From positions 248,001 to 312,000 of the forward strand of contig NZ_AP019823.1 in the NCBI RefSeq assembly GCF_007990525.1: DNA of 64,000 nt. The letters run 5' to 3'. Below are positions 17,282 to 27,208 of the stretch, in pieces. This DNA comes from Leptotrichia hofstadii (GTDB taxonomy: Bacteria > Fusobacteriota > Fusobacteriia > Fusobacteriales > Leptotrichiaceae). Under the pieces are notes generated by a model that did no database searches, had not been told where the DNA came from, and saw nothing but the letters and a program-made list of their open reading frames with translations. How positions within the stretch are numbered: position 1 is the first letter of the stretch; each line of letters begins with the position of its first letter. The translations under genes were made by a program, and so were the position numbers.

Positions 17282-18607
17282 ATGAAACACACAGTAGCGA
17301 TTGTTGGTAGACCTAATGTGGGAAAATCAACGTTATTTAATAAGCTGGTAGGGGACAGGCTGTCTATCGTAAAGGATGAGCCGGGAGTTACAAGAGATAG
17401 GCTTTACCGTGAGATGGAGTGGAGCGGAAAAGAATTTATTTTAGTTGACACGGGAGGGCTTGAACCACGAACAGAGGACTTTATGATGGGGAAAATTAAG
17501 CAGCAGGCACAAGTTGCAATTGACGAGGCGGACGTAATTATATTTCTGGTGGACGGAAAAGCTGGGATTACTGGGCTTGACGAGGATGTGGCAACAGTGC
17601 TTAGAAGACAGGATAAAAAGGTTGTTGTGGCTGTAAACAAGATTGACAATTATATGCGTGACCAGGAAAATATTTTTGAATTTTATGGACTGGGATTTGA
17701 AGAAGTTATTGGAATTTCTGGAGAGCATAAGACGAATCTTGGGGATTTGCTGGATGCTGTAATTAACAAATTTGAAGATAAAAAGATAAAACAAACTGAA
17801 AACGGAATTAATATTGCAATTCTTGGAAGACCAAATGCAGGAAAATCTTCACTTGTAAATAAGCTTTTGAATGAGGAACGTTCAATTGTAAGTGATATTG
17901 CAGGAACAACTAGGGATACAATTGATTCAAGCTTAAAATACAATGGAGAAACTTATACGTTAATTGATACAGCAGGAATCCGTAGAAAATCGAAAGTGGA
18001 TGACGATATTGAATATTATAGCGTACTGCGTGCCATAAAGGCAATAAAAAGGGCAGATGTGTGTGTGTTAATGCTGGATGCGACAGAGCTTTTGACAGAT
18101 CAGGATAAAAGGATTGCTGGAATGATTTATGAGGAAAGAAAGCCAATTATTATTGCAGTAAATAAATGGGATTTAATTGAAAAAAATAATAACAGCGTGA
18201 AGGAATTTACAGAATTGGTAAAAGCTGACTTGGCATTTTTAGATTATGCTCCGATTGTTACGATTTCTGCATTGACTGGAAAAAGAACGCTGAATATACT
18301 GGAACAGGCTAAATTTATTAACGAGGAATATCATAAAAAGATAACGACAGGGCTTCTGAATCAAATTTTGGCAGAAATGATAGCGCAAAATCCAGTTCCT
18401 ACCAGAAAAGGAAGAGCAGTAAAAATAAATTATGCAACACAAGTAAGCCAAGCGCCGCCAAAATTTGCATTTTTTGCGAATAATCCAGAATTAATACATT
18501 TCTCGTACCAAAGATATATTGAAAATAAGTTAAGGGAATATTTTGGATTTGAAGGATGCCCAATTGACATTGTGTTTAACAAGAAAAGTGAAAAATCGTT
18601 TGGATAG
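17282..18607 (+). CDS. der: Ribosome-assembly GTPase Der (EngA)
   Basis: Essential GTPase for 50S maturation with two tandem G domains and a KH-like C-terminus. G domain 1 has GRPNVGKST near the start, DTGGLE and NKID; G domain 2 has GRPNAGKSS, DTAGIRRKSKV and NKWD. The KH-like end includes PTRKGRAVKINYATQ and EGCPIDIVF. Length of 441 is standard. A GGAGG lies just before the ATG. Confidence 0.97.
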   Translation: MKHTVAIVGRPNVGKSTLFNKLVGDRLSIVKDEPGVTRDRLYREMEWSGKEFILVDTGGLEPRTEDFMMGKIKQQAQVAIDEADVIIFLVDGKAGITGLDEDVATVLRRQDKKVVVAVNKIDNYMRDQENIFEFYGLGFEEVIGISGEHKTNLGDLLDAVINKFEDKKIKQTENGINIAILGRPNAGKSSLVNKLLNEERSIVSDIAGTTRDTIDSSLKYNGETYTLIDTAGIRRKSKVDDDIEYYSVLRAIKAIKRADVCVLMLDATELLTDQDKRIAGMIYEERKPIIIAVNKWDLIEKNNNSVKEFTELVKADLAFLDYAPIVTISALTGKRTLNILEQAKFINEEYHKKITTGLLNQILAEMIAQNPVPTRKGRAVKINYATQVSQAPPKFAFFANNPELIHFSYQRYIENKLREYFGFEGCPIDIVFNKKSEKSFG

Positions 18608-18634
18608 GCTTTAATAGGCAGAAAGGAAGAATAA

Positions 18635-19837
18635 ATGAAGTTTTATGACGAAGAGAAGCTATTAAAAATTCGAAATGTTCTGATTGTGGCAGTTTTGGCG
18701 CTTTTAACGATATTGCTGTTTTTTAAAGTTTATGATAATTTTGCAAAACAGTTGAGGCTTGTAACAAGTACAATATTTCCGTTTATTTTGTCATTTGTAA
18801 TTGTGTACTGTCTTATGCCGTTTATCGATATGATAAGTGAAAAGAATGAGGACAGCGCTTTTATGAACGGCAGTAGGCTGAATGCACTGGAAAAAGTGGA
18901 AAAAATGGATATAAGCAATAAAGAAAAAATAAAAAAGATGAAAGTATTTAATGAAATTTCACATAAGGATAAAAAGAAAAAAATTCGTCTAAACCGTACA
19001 TTTGCGATTTTACTTGTTTTATCAATATTTTTTGTAATTTTTCTTTATATAATTTTGACAATTGTGCCAATAATTACAAGACAAGTATCAAGTCTGACAA
19101 ATTTTCTATTAAAAAATCAGGAAAAACTTCAAAATAACTTTTTTGGTTTTCTTGAAAGCAATAGTATTGACTTGCGAAGCTCGCTTATGAACTCCAAGGA
19201 TGTAATCGTTTCTAATGCGATAACTGTTGTAAGTTCAAGCTTTTCGTTGATAAGCAGTACATTCAGCTTGCTGTTTATGACGCCTATTTTTACGATAATG
19301 CTGATTTTCAGCTATGATAACATTGAAAATGGGGTAAAACGGATTTTACGCAATATGGACAGGGAAGATATAATAGTGCTTGTAAAGCACATGGATGAAA
19401 CAATTGGAAAATATATCCTTGTAACGGCACTTGACAGTATGATAGTTGGAATTGTATCATTTGTGATATTTTACTTCCTGAAAATGGATTATAGCATGCT
19501 TTTTTCGATAATCGTAGGATTTGGGAATGTGATTCCGTTTATTGGACCTTTTATTGGGCTGATTCCTGCTATACTGTATGCTTTTACAAAATCTTTCAAG
19601 CTTGTAATCCTGATAGTAGTACTGATTACAATTGTTCAGACAATAGAAGCAAATATTGTAAAACCGTGGCTGACAGGAAAATCTGTAGAAATGCATCCGA
19701 TTACTACACTTCTGGTAGTTCTTGTTGGAGGAGCATTATTTGGTATTGGCGGGGCATTTGTCGCTATTCCTGTGTATATTGTCATCAAGCTGACATGGCT
19801 GTTCTGCTGGAAAAAATATATGGAAAAAAATGAATAA
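18635..19837 (+). CDS. AI-2E family transporter-like permease
   Basis: A 400-residue multi-span membrane protein of the AI-2E exporter (PF01594, YdbI/PerM) superfamily. Two N-terminal spans flank a charged loop of about 60 residues (80-130). The family core lies in the C-terminal half: FVIFYFLKMDYSMLFSIIVG, GFGNVIPFIGPFIGLIPA and the late HPITTLLVVLVGGALFGIGG. Members export various small molecules or ions, so the AI-2 name is only a family label. AAAGGAAG precedes the ATG, 28 bases after der. Confidence 0.85.
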   Translation: MKFYDEEKLLKIRNVLIVAVLALLTILLFFKVYDNFAKQLRLVTSTIFPFILSFVIVYCLMPFIDMISEKNEDSAFMNGSRLNALEKVEKMDISNKEKIKKMKVFNEISHKDKKKKIRLNRTFAILLVLSIFFVIFLYIILTIVPIITRQVSSLTNFLLKNQEKLQNNFFGFLESNSIDLRSSLMNSKDVIVSNAITVVSSSFSLISSTFSLLFMTPIFTIMLIFSYDNIENGVKRILRNMDREDIIVLVKHMDETIGKYILVTALDSMIVGIVSFVIFYFLKMDYSMLFSIIVGFGNVIPFIGPFIGLIPAILYAFTKSFKLVILIVVLITIVQTIEANIVKPWLTGKSVEMHPITTLLVVLVGGALFGIGGAFVAIPVYIVIKLTWLFCWKKYMEKNE

Positions 19838-19855
19838 AAAAATGAAAATAAGGAA

Positions 19856-20353
19856 GTGAACAAGTTTATGATGAATAACGGAAAAATGGAGATTCAAAAA
19901 TGTATTTATTTTACGATTTCAAAAATGTTTAGAATGATTAATAAAATGGCGGAGGAGTCATTTGAAAAGCTGGATATTTATCCAACGCACGGCTTTCTTA
20001 TGATTATACTAAAAGAAGAAGAAAATGGACTTACAGTAAATCAGATATCAGAAACACTTGCCATAGCTCCTTCGACAGTCACAAGATTTGTTGACAAGCT
20101 AATCTCAAAGGGATATGTGGAAAGACAGAAGGCTGGTAAGAACTCATTTACAAAAATAACAGAGGAAGGGCTTAAAATAATGCCTGATATTTATAAGGCG
20201 TGGAATGGAATTTCTGAAAAAGTTGAAGAAGTCGTGGGAAATGAGGAGTATCTCAGAAAAGCGGGAGAAGATTTGAGAGAATTTGCGGATAAAATAGGAA
20301 AAGATAAAAAATATGATCAGGTTTGTGAAGATTTTGACTTTTGGATCATTTAA
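19856..20353 (+). CDS. MarR family transcriptional regulator
   Basis: A winged-helix regulator of about 165 residues. The DNA-binding part is visible as GLTVNQISETLAIAPSTVTRFVDKLISKGYVERQKAG, with helices on both sides for dimerisation. The start is uncertain: the GTG at 19856 lies directly against the AAGGAAG ribosome site, while ATGs at 19868 and 19871 are 13 or more bases away. It sits between the permease and ktrB, all on one strand, so it may control either. The ligand cannot be told. Confidence 0.85.
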   Translation: MNKFMMNNGKMEIQKCIYFTISKMFRMINKMAEESFEKLDIYPTHGFLMIILKEEENGLTVNQISETLAIAPSTVTRFVDKLISKGYVERQKAGKNSFTKITEEGLKIMPDIYKAWNGISEKVEEVVGNEEYLRKAGEDLREFADKIGKDKKYDQVCEDFDFWII

Positions 20354-20404
20354 AAATAAAAAATAAAAAATAATTTTATATAAACAGAAAGTTAGGCGAT
20401 TCTG

Positions 20405-21742
20405 ATGTTAGTAAAACGAAAGAAAATTTCCCCTTATACCATAATCTTAGTATCATTTATAATAATTATATTAATAGGCGGCTTTTTGCTTTCTTTGCCA
20501 ATTGCAATAGAAAATGGACAAAAAACAAATTTACTTGAGGGTATGTTTACAGCAACGTCAGCTGTCTGTGTAACGGGACTTACAGTAAATGATGTGAGCA
20601 AAGTCTATAATTTATTTGGAAAAACAGTTATTATGGTATTAATTCAGCTTGGTGGAATTGGAATTATCACATTCTCAACAGTAGTTGTAACAATGATTTC
20701 AAAAAAAGTTGGATATTTTACTAAAAAATTGATACAGGAAGATATAAACACAAATACAACATTTGAAATACAAAAATTTGTAAAAAAAGTTTTGACTACG
20801 GTTTTTATAATAGAAATTATCGGGGCTGCAATATTATTTTTAAAATTTATAAAAATATTTGATTATAAGACAGCGGCTTATTATGCTATATTTCATTCTA
20901 TTTCCGCATTTTGTAATGCCGGGTTTGCATTATTTTCAAATAATTTAAGTGATTTTAAAAACAGTATAATAATAAACACTGTAATTCCTGTCTTAATTTT
21001 TTTAGGTGGAATAGGTTTTGCAGCAATTCTTAATATTTATCAATATTTTCTAAAAAAAGATAAAAGGCTTACTACTACTACAAGAATAGCTATAAAAATG
21101 TCAATTTTTCTAATAATATTTGGGACAATTATAACATTTATCCTAGAATATTCAAACAATAAAACATTAGGAACATTGCCATTTTTTGAAAAGATAGGAG
21201 CCGCCTTTTTTCAAAGTGTAACAACAAGAACGGCTGGATTTAATACAATTTCCATAGCTGAACTGCGGGAACCTACAGTTTTTCTGTTTGTAGTATTAAT
21301 GTTTATCGGAGCCTCACCTGGCTCAACAGGTGGTGGAATAAAAACTACTACAGCCGGATTGATATTTTTTGGAATAGTTACAACTATAAAAAATAAGGAA
21401 CATCTGGAATACAACAAGAGAAGAATCAGCTGGAAAATATATAATAAAGCTATGGTTATTGTTTTTATATCAATTATGTATGTTGCTGTAGTATTATTTT
21501 TATTAATTTGGCTGGAGGATATAAGAGTTATAGAATTAGGATTTGAACTGGTATCTGCTTTTGGAACGGTGGGATTATCACGGGATTTAACGCCGCAATT
21601 ATCGAGCATTTCTAAACTGTTAATTATGATTACGATGTTTGTTGGACGAGTCGGGCCACTAACAATAACATTGGCCTTGTCCAGAATGAAAAATCCAAAA
21701 GGAAGATATGTTTATCCAAAGGAAGACATTTTGATAGGATAA
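20405..21742 (+). CDS. ktrB: Potassium uptake channel subunit KtrB (TrkH family)
   Basis: Pore-forming subunit of a Na+-dependent K+ uptake system. The 445-residue protein has the four-fold M1-P-M2 repeats: filter-like glycines appear in ATSAVCVTGLTV, SAFCNAGFALF, TTRTAGFNTI and SAFGTVGLSRDL. The end FVGRVGPLTITLALS is typical of KtrB. It is followed at 14 bases by the ktrA gate subunit, confirming a Ktr rather than Trk arrangement. Confidence 0.92.
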   Translation: MLVKRKKISPYTIILVSFIIIILIGGFLLSLPIAIENGQKTNLLEGMFTATSAVCVTGLTVNDVSKVYNLFGKTVIMVLIQLGGIGIITFSTVVVTMISKKVGYFTKKLIQEDINTNTTFEIQKFVKKVLTTVFIIEIIGAAILFLKFIKIFDYKTAAYYAIFHSISAFCNAGFALFSNNLSDFKNSIIINTVIPVLIFLGGIGFAAILNIYQYFLKKDKRLTTTTRIAIKMSIFLIIFGTIITFILEYSNNKTLGTLPFFEKIGAAFFQSVTTRTAGFNTISIAELREPTVFLFVVLMFIGASPGSTGGGIKTTTAGLIFFGIVTTIKNKEHLEYNKRRISWKIYNKAMVIVFISIMYVAVVLFLLIWLEDIRVIELGFELVSAFGTVGLSRDLTPQLSSISKLLIMITMFVGRVGPLTITLALSRMKNPKGRYVYPKEDILIG

Positions 21743-21756
21743 GGAAGAGGTGAAAA

Positions 21757-22419
21757 ATGGCAGGATATTTAGTAATTGGGCTTGGAACATTTGGTAGAAG
21801 TGTAACTCAGACATTATATGAAAATGGTAAAATGGTACTGGCAATAGATCAAAGGGAGGATCGTGTACAAAAGGTAATTGATGATGAAATCGCAAGTGAT
21901 GCAATTACATTGGATGTGACAGACGAAAATTCAATCAGGAAAGTAATAAATGATGACTTTGACACTGCTTTTGTCTGTATTGGAGACAATACCCAGTCCA
22001 GTGTATTTGTTACGGTAATTTTAAAGGAAATGGGAATAAAAACTATCATTTGTAAGGCAAAAAATGAATTACAGGGGAAAATTTTAAAAAAGATTGGTGC
22101 AACTTCCGTTGTTTATCCAGAAGAAACGATGGCCAAGGAAACAGCACTTGGGGTAATAAGGCCCAATATAACGGAACATTTTAAATTTTCAGAAAAATAT
22201 AGAGTGTTTGAAATAAAAGCACCAAAGGATTTTGATGGAAAAAATCTTATAGAATTAAATTTGAGAAATAAATATGAAATGAATATTATCGGGATAAAAG
22301 ATGAAAAAGAACTAAATATTATGCCACTTCCAAATACTATAATAAGAGAAAATAATGTACTATTAGTTATCGCAAATATAGAAAAAATGATGTTATTTGG
22401 GAAAAAATACGTTTTGTAG
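21757..22419 (+). CDS. ktrA: Potassium uptake regulatory subunit KtrA (RCK domains)
   Basis: Cytoplasmic gating ring of the Ktr K+ system. An N-terminal RCK_N Rossmann fold starts with YLVIGLGTFGRSVTQTL, a nucleotide-binding GxGxxG motif, and the acidic LAIDQRED. RCK_C follows about residue 135 (VFEIKAPKDFDGKNLIELNLR). Length of 220 is normal. GGAAGAGG precedes the ATG. Confidence 0.92.
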   Translation: MAGYLVIGLGTFGRSVTQTLYENGKMVLAIDQREDRVQKVIDDEIASDAITLDVTDENSIRKVINDDFDTAFVCIGDNTQSSVFVTVILKEMGIKTIICKAKNELQGKILKKIGATSVVYPEETMAKETALGVIRPNITEHFKFSEKYRVFEIKAPKDFDGKNLIELNLRNKYEMNIIGIKDEKELNIMPLPNTIIRENNVLLVIANIEKMMLFGKKYVL

Positions 22420-22457
22420 TAAAAAACTTAATTAAAGCCTTTCAAATGTAAAATAAA

Positions 22458-22486
22458 TTGTTATAAGTATAAAAGTATGGTATAAT
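22458..22486 (+). promoter_or_regulatory. Promoter of lptD
   Basis: TTGTTA (22458-22463), 17-base spacer, TATAAT (22481-22486) with an extended TG two bases upstream. It lies about 35 bases before the lptD start. Confidence 0.65.
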
Positions 22487-22521
22487 TTAGCAAAACTCTA
22501 ATAAAATAAAAGGTTGAAAAA

Positions 22522-25500
22522 ATGAAAAGAATTAGATACAAAGTATTGTTTATTTTACTGTTTTATATTATACTTTTTGGCAAGATGAATGCTGCTGGAC
22601 AAGTTATAGAACTGGAAACAGAAAAATCTACAATAAATCTGGAAACAGAGGAAATAAATACCGAAGGTAATGTTACCGTAAAATATGGAGATTTTACAAT
22701 AAACGCAGATAAATTGAAAAAAATTGCCAACAAGAACATTCTTTCAGGATCTGGAAATGTTGAATTTACTCAAGGTTCTCAAATTATAAAAGCTGATAAC
22801 CTTATTTTTGATATGGACACAAAATTGGCGAAAATATTTAATTCAGAAAGTTATGACACTAAGATAAAATTACGTTATGGCGGCGAGGAGACGCTGGCTG
22901 AAGGGAATAAGGCCATTTTTATAAAAAATGGATGGTTTACAACGAGTCCATACGAAAATCCAAGCTATAAGATAAATGCTGAAGAGCTGGAAATATATCC
23001 CAACAGAAAGGCTATTGCGAGAAATATCGGAATCTTCGCAGGAGGAAAGACATGGGTTAAGCTGCCGTATTATGTAACCTCCCTAAAACCTTCTACCCAA
23101 AGGGCAACATTATTTCCGTATATTGGAATGGACAGTGACAGGGGCTTTTTTGGGATAATGGGATTTGACTATGATTTAGGTCCGCTTGCACAGGGATTTG
23201 TGGACTTTGAGCTAAGTACGAAGCAGAAATTGGCAATAAAATTCTCAAATGACTATGCCTTCTGGGGGAATAATTCAGGAAATATATTTATAAACAGGTT
23301 TGTCGTTCCAATCGGAAATCATCGTAAGGAATGGGATTTCAAGTGGAATCACAAAGTAAGAAATACTCCCAAGAAGGAAAAGGAAGACAGGAAGTTCTAT
23401 GATGCTGGATACGGAATATGGGATTTGAACTATCAGAATATTACAACAAATCTGATGTATGCCGTCAATGGAAACGAGCTGAAGGATGATTACACAGAAT
23501 TTGTGGATAAATACAAACAAATTGGATTCTGGAATCTGAATATCAATCAGGAGCTTGGGCAGAATGGGGAATTGAATGCGAAATATTACTGGACGCAGGA
23601 TAAGCACGCGCTTAAAGCGTTGACTGAAATAAATGATAAAATTATGGATGATGACAATTTGGATCCGCGTAGAACAGATGTTGATTTATATAAAAACATA
23701 AAATATACAAATGGAAACAATAATGTTGCGATAACGGTTGATAATGAAGATTTTCGGGATATTAACCCAGGATATGTGGGAGATTTAAATTCATACAGAA
23801 AAAAACGTAACTATGGAATTGATTTTAGAGGACCGAAAATAAAATTTGATTATCTTGATTCCGATAAGGATGAATACGGAGAACTGCTTGGAATGCGTGA
23901 TCGTGGAGATGATAAGACGATTCACTGGGTACAGAATGTTGCCTACGATAAGAGAAAGGAATGGGGGTTGACTTTTGGAAATTACTATCCGTTCAGGGAA
24001 AGTAATTTTTTTGGCTATCAGCCTAGAACAGGTTATCAGAATCTGACAAATACTTTGTATTTCGGAGCGCAGGTAAAGCAGGTCGATATAAGAAAAAAAG
24101 AATATGAGTATGACTACACCAGAGATAACGAAAATTATAATGCCTTATTCTTAAATCCGGCAACTACTGATGAAAGCAGAATATATAAAGTTTACGAGGA
24201 TAACGTGACGATTCGCCGTCCAAAGAAAATCATCTACGAAAAATACAGGCTGCAGAAGTTTAATGCGGGAAATGACAGGATTGATATTCCGTTCAAGGAT
24301 TCGTTTATTGGATATAATCTGGCATTTGAAAACAGGGATTACAGCAGTCTGGGAGTACCTGAATTTGTTAACGGGCGAAAAGTGGAGGATCTGGATTCTC
24401 AGACAGGATACAGGGTAGCAAAGGACTCGAGCGGAGAAATTATAAGGCAAAGTCCGTCAATAAGAATTTTTACGCTTGATACACGTCTATTTACGACATT
24501 TTTTGATAATACATCAAAGAAAAATAACAAATATGATGTGAAAGTTACAAACGATGCGACTGTTACATTTCAGAGAACAACAGCGGGAAGTGCAACATAC
24601 AACGGCTTTGATATTGTGGAAGTGCCGACAAATGCACTGGGGCTTAGAAATGACTTCAATTATCATATAGGTAATGTAACATTCAATTATAACCTGACAA
24701 TGAGGGATGACAGACATTTTAAGGATAACTGGCTAAAAAACAGATATGTCAGAAATTATTTCAAGGCTGACATTGCAAACAAAAGATTTGTAAGCTTTGA
24801 CTTTGCCAATAATGAAGAATATGAATTTGAAAATTTCAAGTCCGTAAGGGATTTTAACAGGGAGATTCAATATGGATACCTTTCGGATGCAGGAGATAAC
24901 TTCCTGTACCGTTTTGGAGAAAAGAATAAACAGCTATTCCCTTACAATACAAGCCTTGGGTGGAATCAGAAAGTTTACAAGGAATCCATGAAGGAAAGAA
25001 CTTTTGGAATAAACTTTAACGAATGGGGATTTGAGTACACAAATCTTGTAAATAAGGCAAATGACATCTATGGGGATAATCCAAACTTTGGCTATCCTGC
25101 GTTAAAACTAAAAACAAATTACCACAGGCTGGGATTTGTCTACGATACATCAAAAATGAAAAATAAAAAATTTGAGTCAGATCACTATTTCAGAGTAAAT
25201 TTTGGATTTGGTAAAAAGATATACAGGGACTTGAACAATACACCGATAAATACTGCAGATGACAGATATATCCGTGGGAATGACTATACGACAATAGGAT
25301 TCCTGTATAGATATGAAAATAATGCTCAGCCTAGATTTGCTGCGGATGTGGAGAAGAAAGAAAAGGCAAAGGAAAAGGAAATTATCGAATCTGAAAATCA
25401 GATTAAGGACATAAACATAGTAAAAAATTCAAATACGCAGGAATTTTCCATTAACAATGCAAATAAATCCTCAATTGACAAAATTGTTGTCAATAGTGAC

Positions 25501-26202
25501 GACAGGCTTTTTCTTAGCAGTGAAGAAGAGGAAGCGTATAAAAGTTATGTCGAAGAGGAAAATTACCGTCAAAACAAGTTCAGCCTGAATGACTTCAATA
25601 CGAAATTACAGAATTTAAGAAGCCATAAAAAATATTTCCAGATTGGAATGGACATGCAGATAGATGGATCTGATGCCGCTAATCCAAGCGGAATGAAAGG
25701 ATTTGACAAAATTAATGACTTGTCCTTCAAGATTGAGGCTGGATATTTGGAAAAAATGTTTATCAGATATGCTTTTATAATGGAAAGACCTGATAGAATA
25801 TATAGAAATAATCCGACACGTAACAGCACTTTTGATTTTAGAAAGCATGAACTTGAAGGAAAATACATGTTTTCAAGGGATCCTGACAAGCCTTGGTGGG
25901 TTGGAGGAAAATTCCAGTATGTTCAAAATGGAGCTCCAAAAGCTTCTGATCCTGAAATTTACGAAAGTTCATGGTATGCTAAAAAAGTTAATAAGCTAAC
26001 ATTGGGAATGGCAACTTTGAGCCATCGTTTTGAAAATATTGAATGGGAAATCGGAGCAGGAATGAAATGGGACAAGCCAAACAACAAAAAGCTGGGCTAC
26101 TATCCAGTAGTGTCTCTTAAATTTGGAATAACACCGTTCCCTGAAAAAAATGCACAGTTTAAATATTCTGGAAAAGGATTTGAATTTGGAGCAGGATTAT
26201 AA
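22522..26202 (+). CDS. lptD: LPS-assembly outer membrane protein LptD (very long form)
   Basis: Outer membrane translocon subunit that inserts lipopolysaccharide in the outer leaflet. After a signal peptide ending near NAAG (about residue 25), residues 30-185 form the OstA/LptA-like periplasmic slide (ETEEINTEGNVTVKYGDFTINADKLK, ADNLIFDMDTKLAKIFN). The rest is a long beta barrel rich in aromatic, alternating strands, closing with KFGITPFPEKNAQF and GFEFGAGL. At 1226 residues it is much longer than the usual 750-900. Extra length includes an acidic, low-complexity stretch (about 950-1025). I find no cysteine anywhere in the protein, so the disulfides used in the E. coli protein cannot form. 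Monocistronic. Confidence 0.88.
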   Translation: MKRIRYKVLFILLFYIILFGKMNAAGQVIELETEKSTINLETEEINTEGNVTVKYGDFTINADKLKKIANKNILSGSGNVEFTQGSQIIKADNLIFDMDTKLAKIFNSESYDTKIKLRYGGEETLAEGNKAIFIKNGWFTTSPYENPSYKINAEELEIYPNRKAIARNIGIFAGGKTWVKLPYYVTSLKPSTQRATLFPYIGMDSDRGFFGIMGFDYDLGPLAQGFVDFELSTKQKLAIKFSNDYAFWGNNSGNIFINRFVVPIGNHRKEWDFKWNHKVRNTPKKEKEDRKFYDAGYGIWDLNYQNITTNLMYAVNGNELKDDYTEFVDKYKQIGFWNLNINQELGQNGELNAKYYWTQDKHALKALTEINDKIMDDDNLDPRRTDVDLYKNIKYTNGNNNVAITVDNEDFRDINPGYVGDLNSYRKKRNYGIDFRGPKIKFDYLDSDKDEYGELLGMRDRGDDKTIHWVQNVAYDKRKEWGLTFGNYYPFRESNFFGYQPRTGYQNLTNTLYFGAQVKQVDIRKKEYEYDYTRDNENYNALFLNPATTDESRIYKVYEDNVTIRRPKKIIYEKYRLQKFNAGNDRIDIPFKDSFIGYNLAFENRDYSSLGVPEFVNGRKVEDLDSQTGYRVAKDSSGEIIRQSPSIRIFTLDTRLFTTFFDNTSKKNNKYDVKVTNDATVTFQRTTAGSATYNGFDIVEVPTNALGLRNDFNYHIGNVTFNYNLTMRDDRHFKDNWLKNRYVRNYFKADIANKRFVSFDFANNEEYEFENFKSVRDFNREIQYGYLSDAGDNFLYRFGEKNKQLFPYNTSLGWNQKVYKESMKERTFGINFNEWGFEYTNLVNKANDIYGDNPNFGYPALKLKTNYHRLGFVYDTSKMKNKKFESDHYFRVNFGFGKKIYRDLNNTPINTADDRYIRGNDYTTIGFLYRYENNAQPRFAADVEKKEKAKEKEIIESENQIKDINIVKNSNTQEFSINNANKSSIDKIVVNSDDRLFLSSEEEEAYKSYVEEENYRQNKFSLNDFNTKLQNLRSHKKYFQIGMDMQIDGSDAANPSGMKGFDKINDLSFKIEAGYLEKMFIRYAFIMERPDRIYRNNPTRNSTFDFRKHELEGKYMFSRDPDKPWWVGGKFQYVQNGAPKASDPEIYESSWYAKKVNKLTLGMATLSHRFENIEWEIGAGMKWDKPNNKKLGYYPVVSLKFGITPFPEKNAQFKYSGKGFEFGAGL

Positions 26203-26220
26203 AAAATATAATAATGGAAT

Positions 26221-26262
26221 AAACATTAGAAATACTAATAAACTGTATTTTCTAATGTTTTT
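26221..26262 (+). terminator. Terminator of lptD
   Basis: AAACATTAGAAATAC (26221-26235) pairs with GTATTTTCTAATGTTT (26245-26260), one bulge, running into a TTTTTTC tract. Confidence 0.75.
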
Positions 26263-26371
26263 TCATATTGTATCTGGGAATGCTGAACTGATAAAATTAT
26301 ACAGGCTTGCAGTTTTTGAAGGGTAGCCATGACTTTTAAATTTATTTTGTTTAATGAAGGAGATGGGAAGA

Positions 26372-27133
26372 ATGAAAAAATATACTCTTGAAATATGTGT
26401 GGATAGCGTAGAATCAGCGATAAATGCACAAAGAGGCGGAGCGGCAAGGCTGGAGCTTTGCAGCGGCTTGATAATAGGGGGAACTACTCCTACAAAAAGC
26501 TTGTTTGAAGAAGTAAGAAAAAATGTGGATATTCCAATAAATGTTTTGATACGTCCTAGATTTGGGGATTTCTTGTATTCAGACTATGAGATAAATATTA
26601 TAAGGAATGAAATAAAAATGTTTAGAGAAGCGGGAGTTGATGGAATAGTTGCAGGAGTTTTAACTAAAGATGGGGAAATTGATATGGAAAACATGAAAAG
26701 ATTTATAGATGAAGCTCAAAATATTCCAATAACGTTTCACAGGGCATTTGACGTATGTAAAAATCCGATAAAGGCATTTCATCAGCTACAGGAATTGAAG
26801 GTTCGGAATATATTGACATCAGGACAGGCGCAAGATTGCCTGAAAGGTAAAAAGCTGCTAAAAGAACTGGTTGATCTTTCAAACAAGAATAATGAAAATA
26901 AAACGGAAATACTTGTTGGGGCAGGACTGAATATTAAAAATATTGAGGAAATAGCAGATTTTACAGGTGCAGTTAATTTTCATTTTTCTGCAAAAAGAAT
27001 TAAGCAAAGCAAAATGGAGTACAAAAAACAGGATGTAAATATGGGATTAAAAGAATTTGATGAGTTTAAAATTTTGGAGACAGATGAGGAGCTGGTAAGG
27101 GAAATGGCTGATTATTTGCAGAAAAGATTTTAA
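26372..27133 (+). CDS. cutC: CutC family protein (copper homeostasis family)
   Basis: A 253-residue TIM-barrel protein of the CutC family. It begins LEICVDSVESAINAQRGGAARLELCSGL and has IGGTTPTKSL, VLIRPRFGDFLYS, EAGVDGIVAGVLTKDGEID, FHRAFDV and RNILTSGQA, all family signatures. CutC was linked to copper tolerance in E. coli, but the role is not firm in other bacteria. The ATG at 26372 is preferred; GGAG lies nine bases upstream, and the ATGs at 26354 and 26363 have none at proper spacing. Confidence 0.9.
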   Translation: MKKYTLEICVDSVESAINAQRGGAARLELCSGLIIGGTTPTKSLFEEVRKNVDIPINVLIRPRFGDFLYSDYEINIIRNEIKMFREAGVDGIVAGVLTKDGEIDMENMKRFIDEAQNIPITFHRAFDVCKNPIKAFHQLQELKVRNILTSGQAQDCLKGKKLLKELVDLSNKNNENKTEILVGAGLNIKNIEEIADFTGAVNFHFSAKRIKQSKMEYKKQDVNMGLKEFDEFKILETDEELVREMADYLQKRF

Positions 27134-27143
27134 AAATATCTGA

Positions 27144-27177
27144 AAAAAGCCAGATTTTTTAAGTTTGGCTTTTTTTA
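27144..27177. terminator. Bidirectional terminator between cutC and the DeoR gene
   Basis: Stem AGCCAGATTT (27148-27157) with AAGTTTGGCT (27161-27170), flanked by A5 on the left and T7 on the right, so it can serve both convergent genes. Confidence 0.75.
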
Positions 27178-27208
27178 TGTCCGTTATTTAAGCAGGAAAT
27201 ATTATAAA

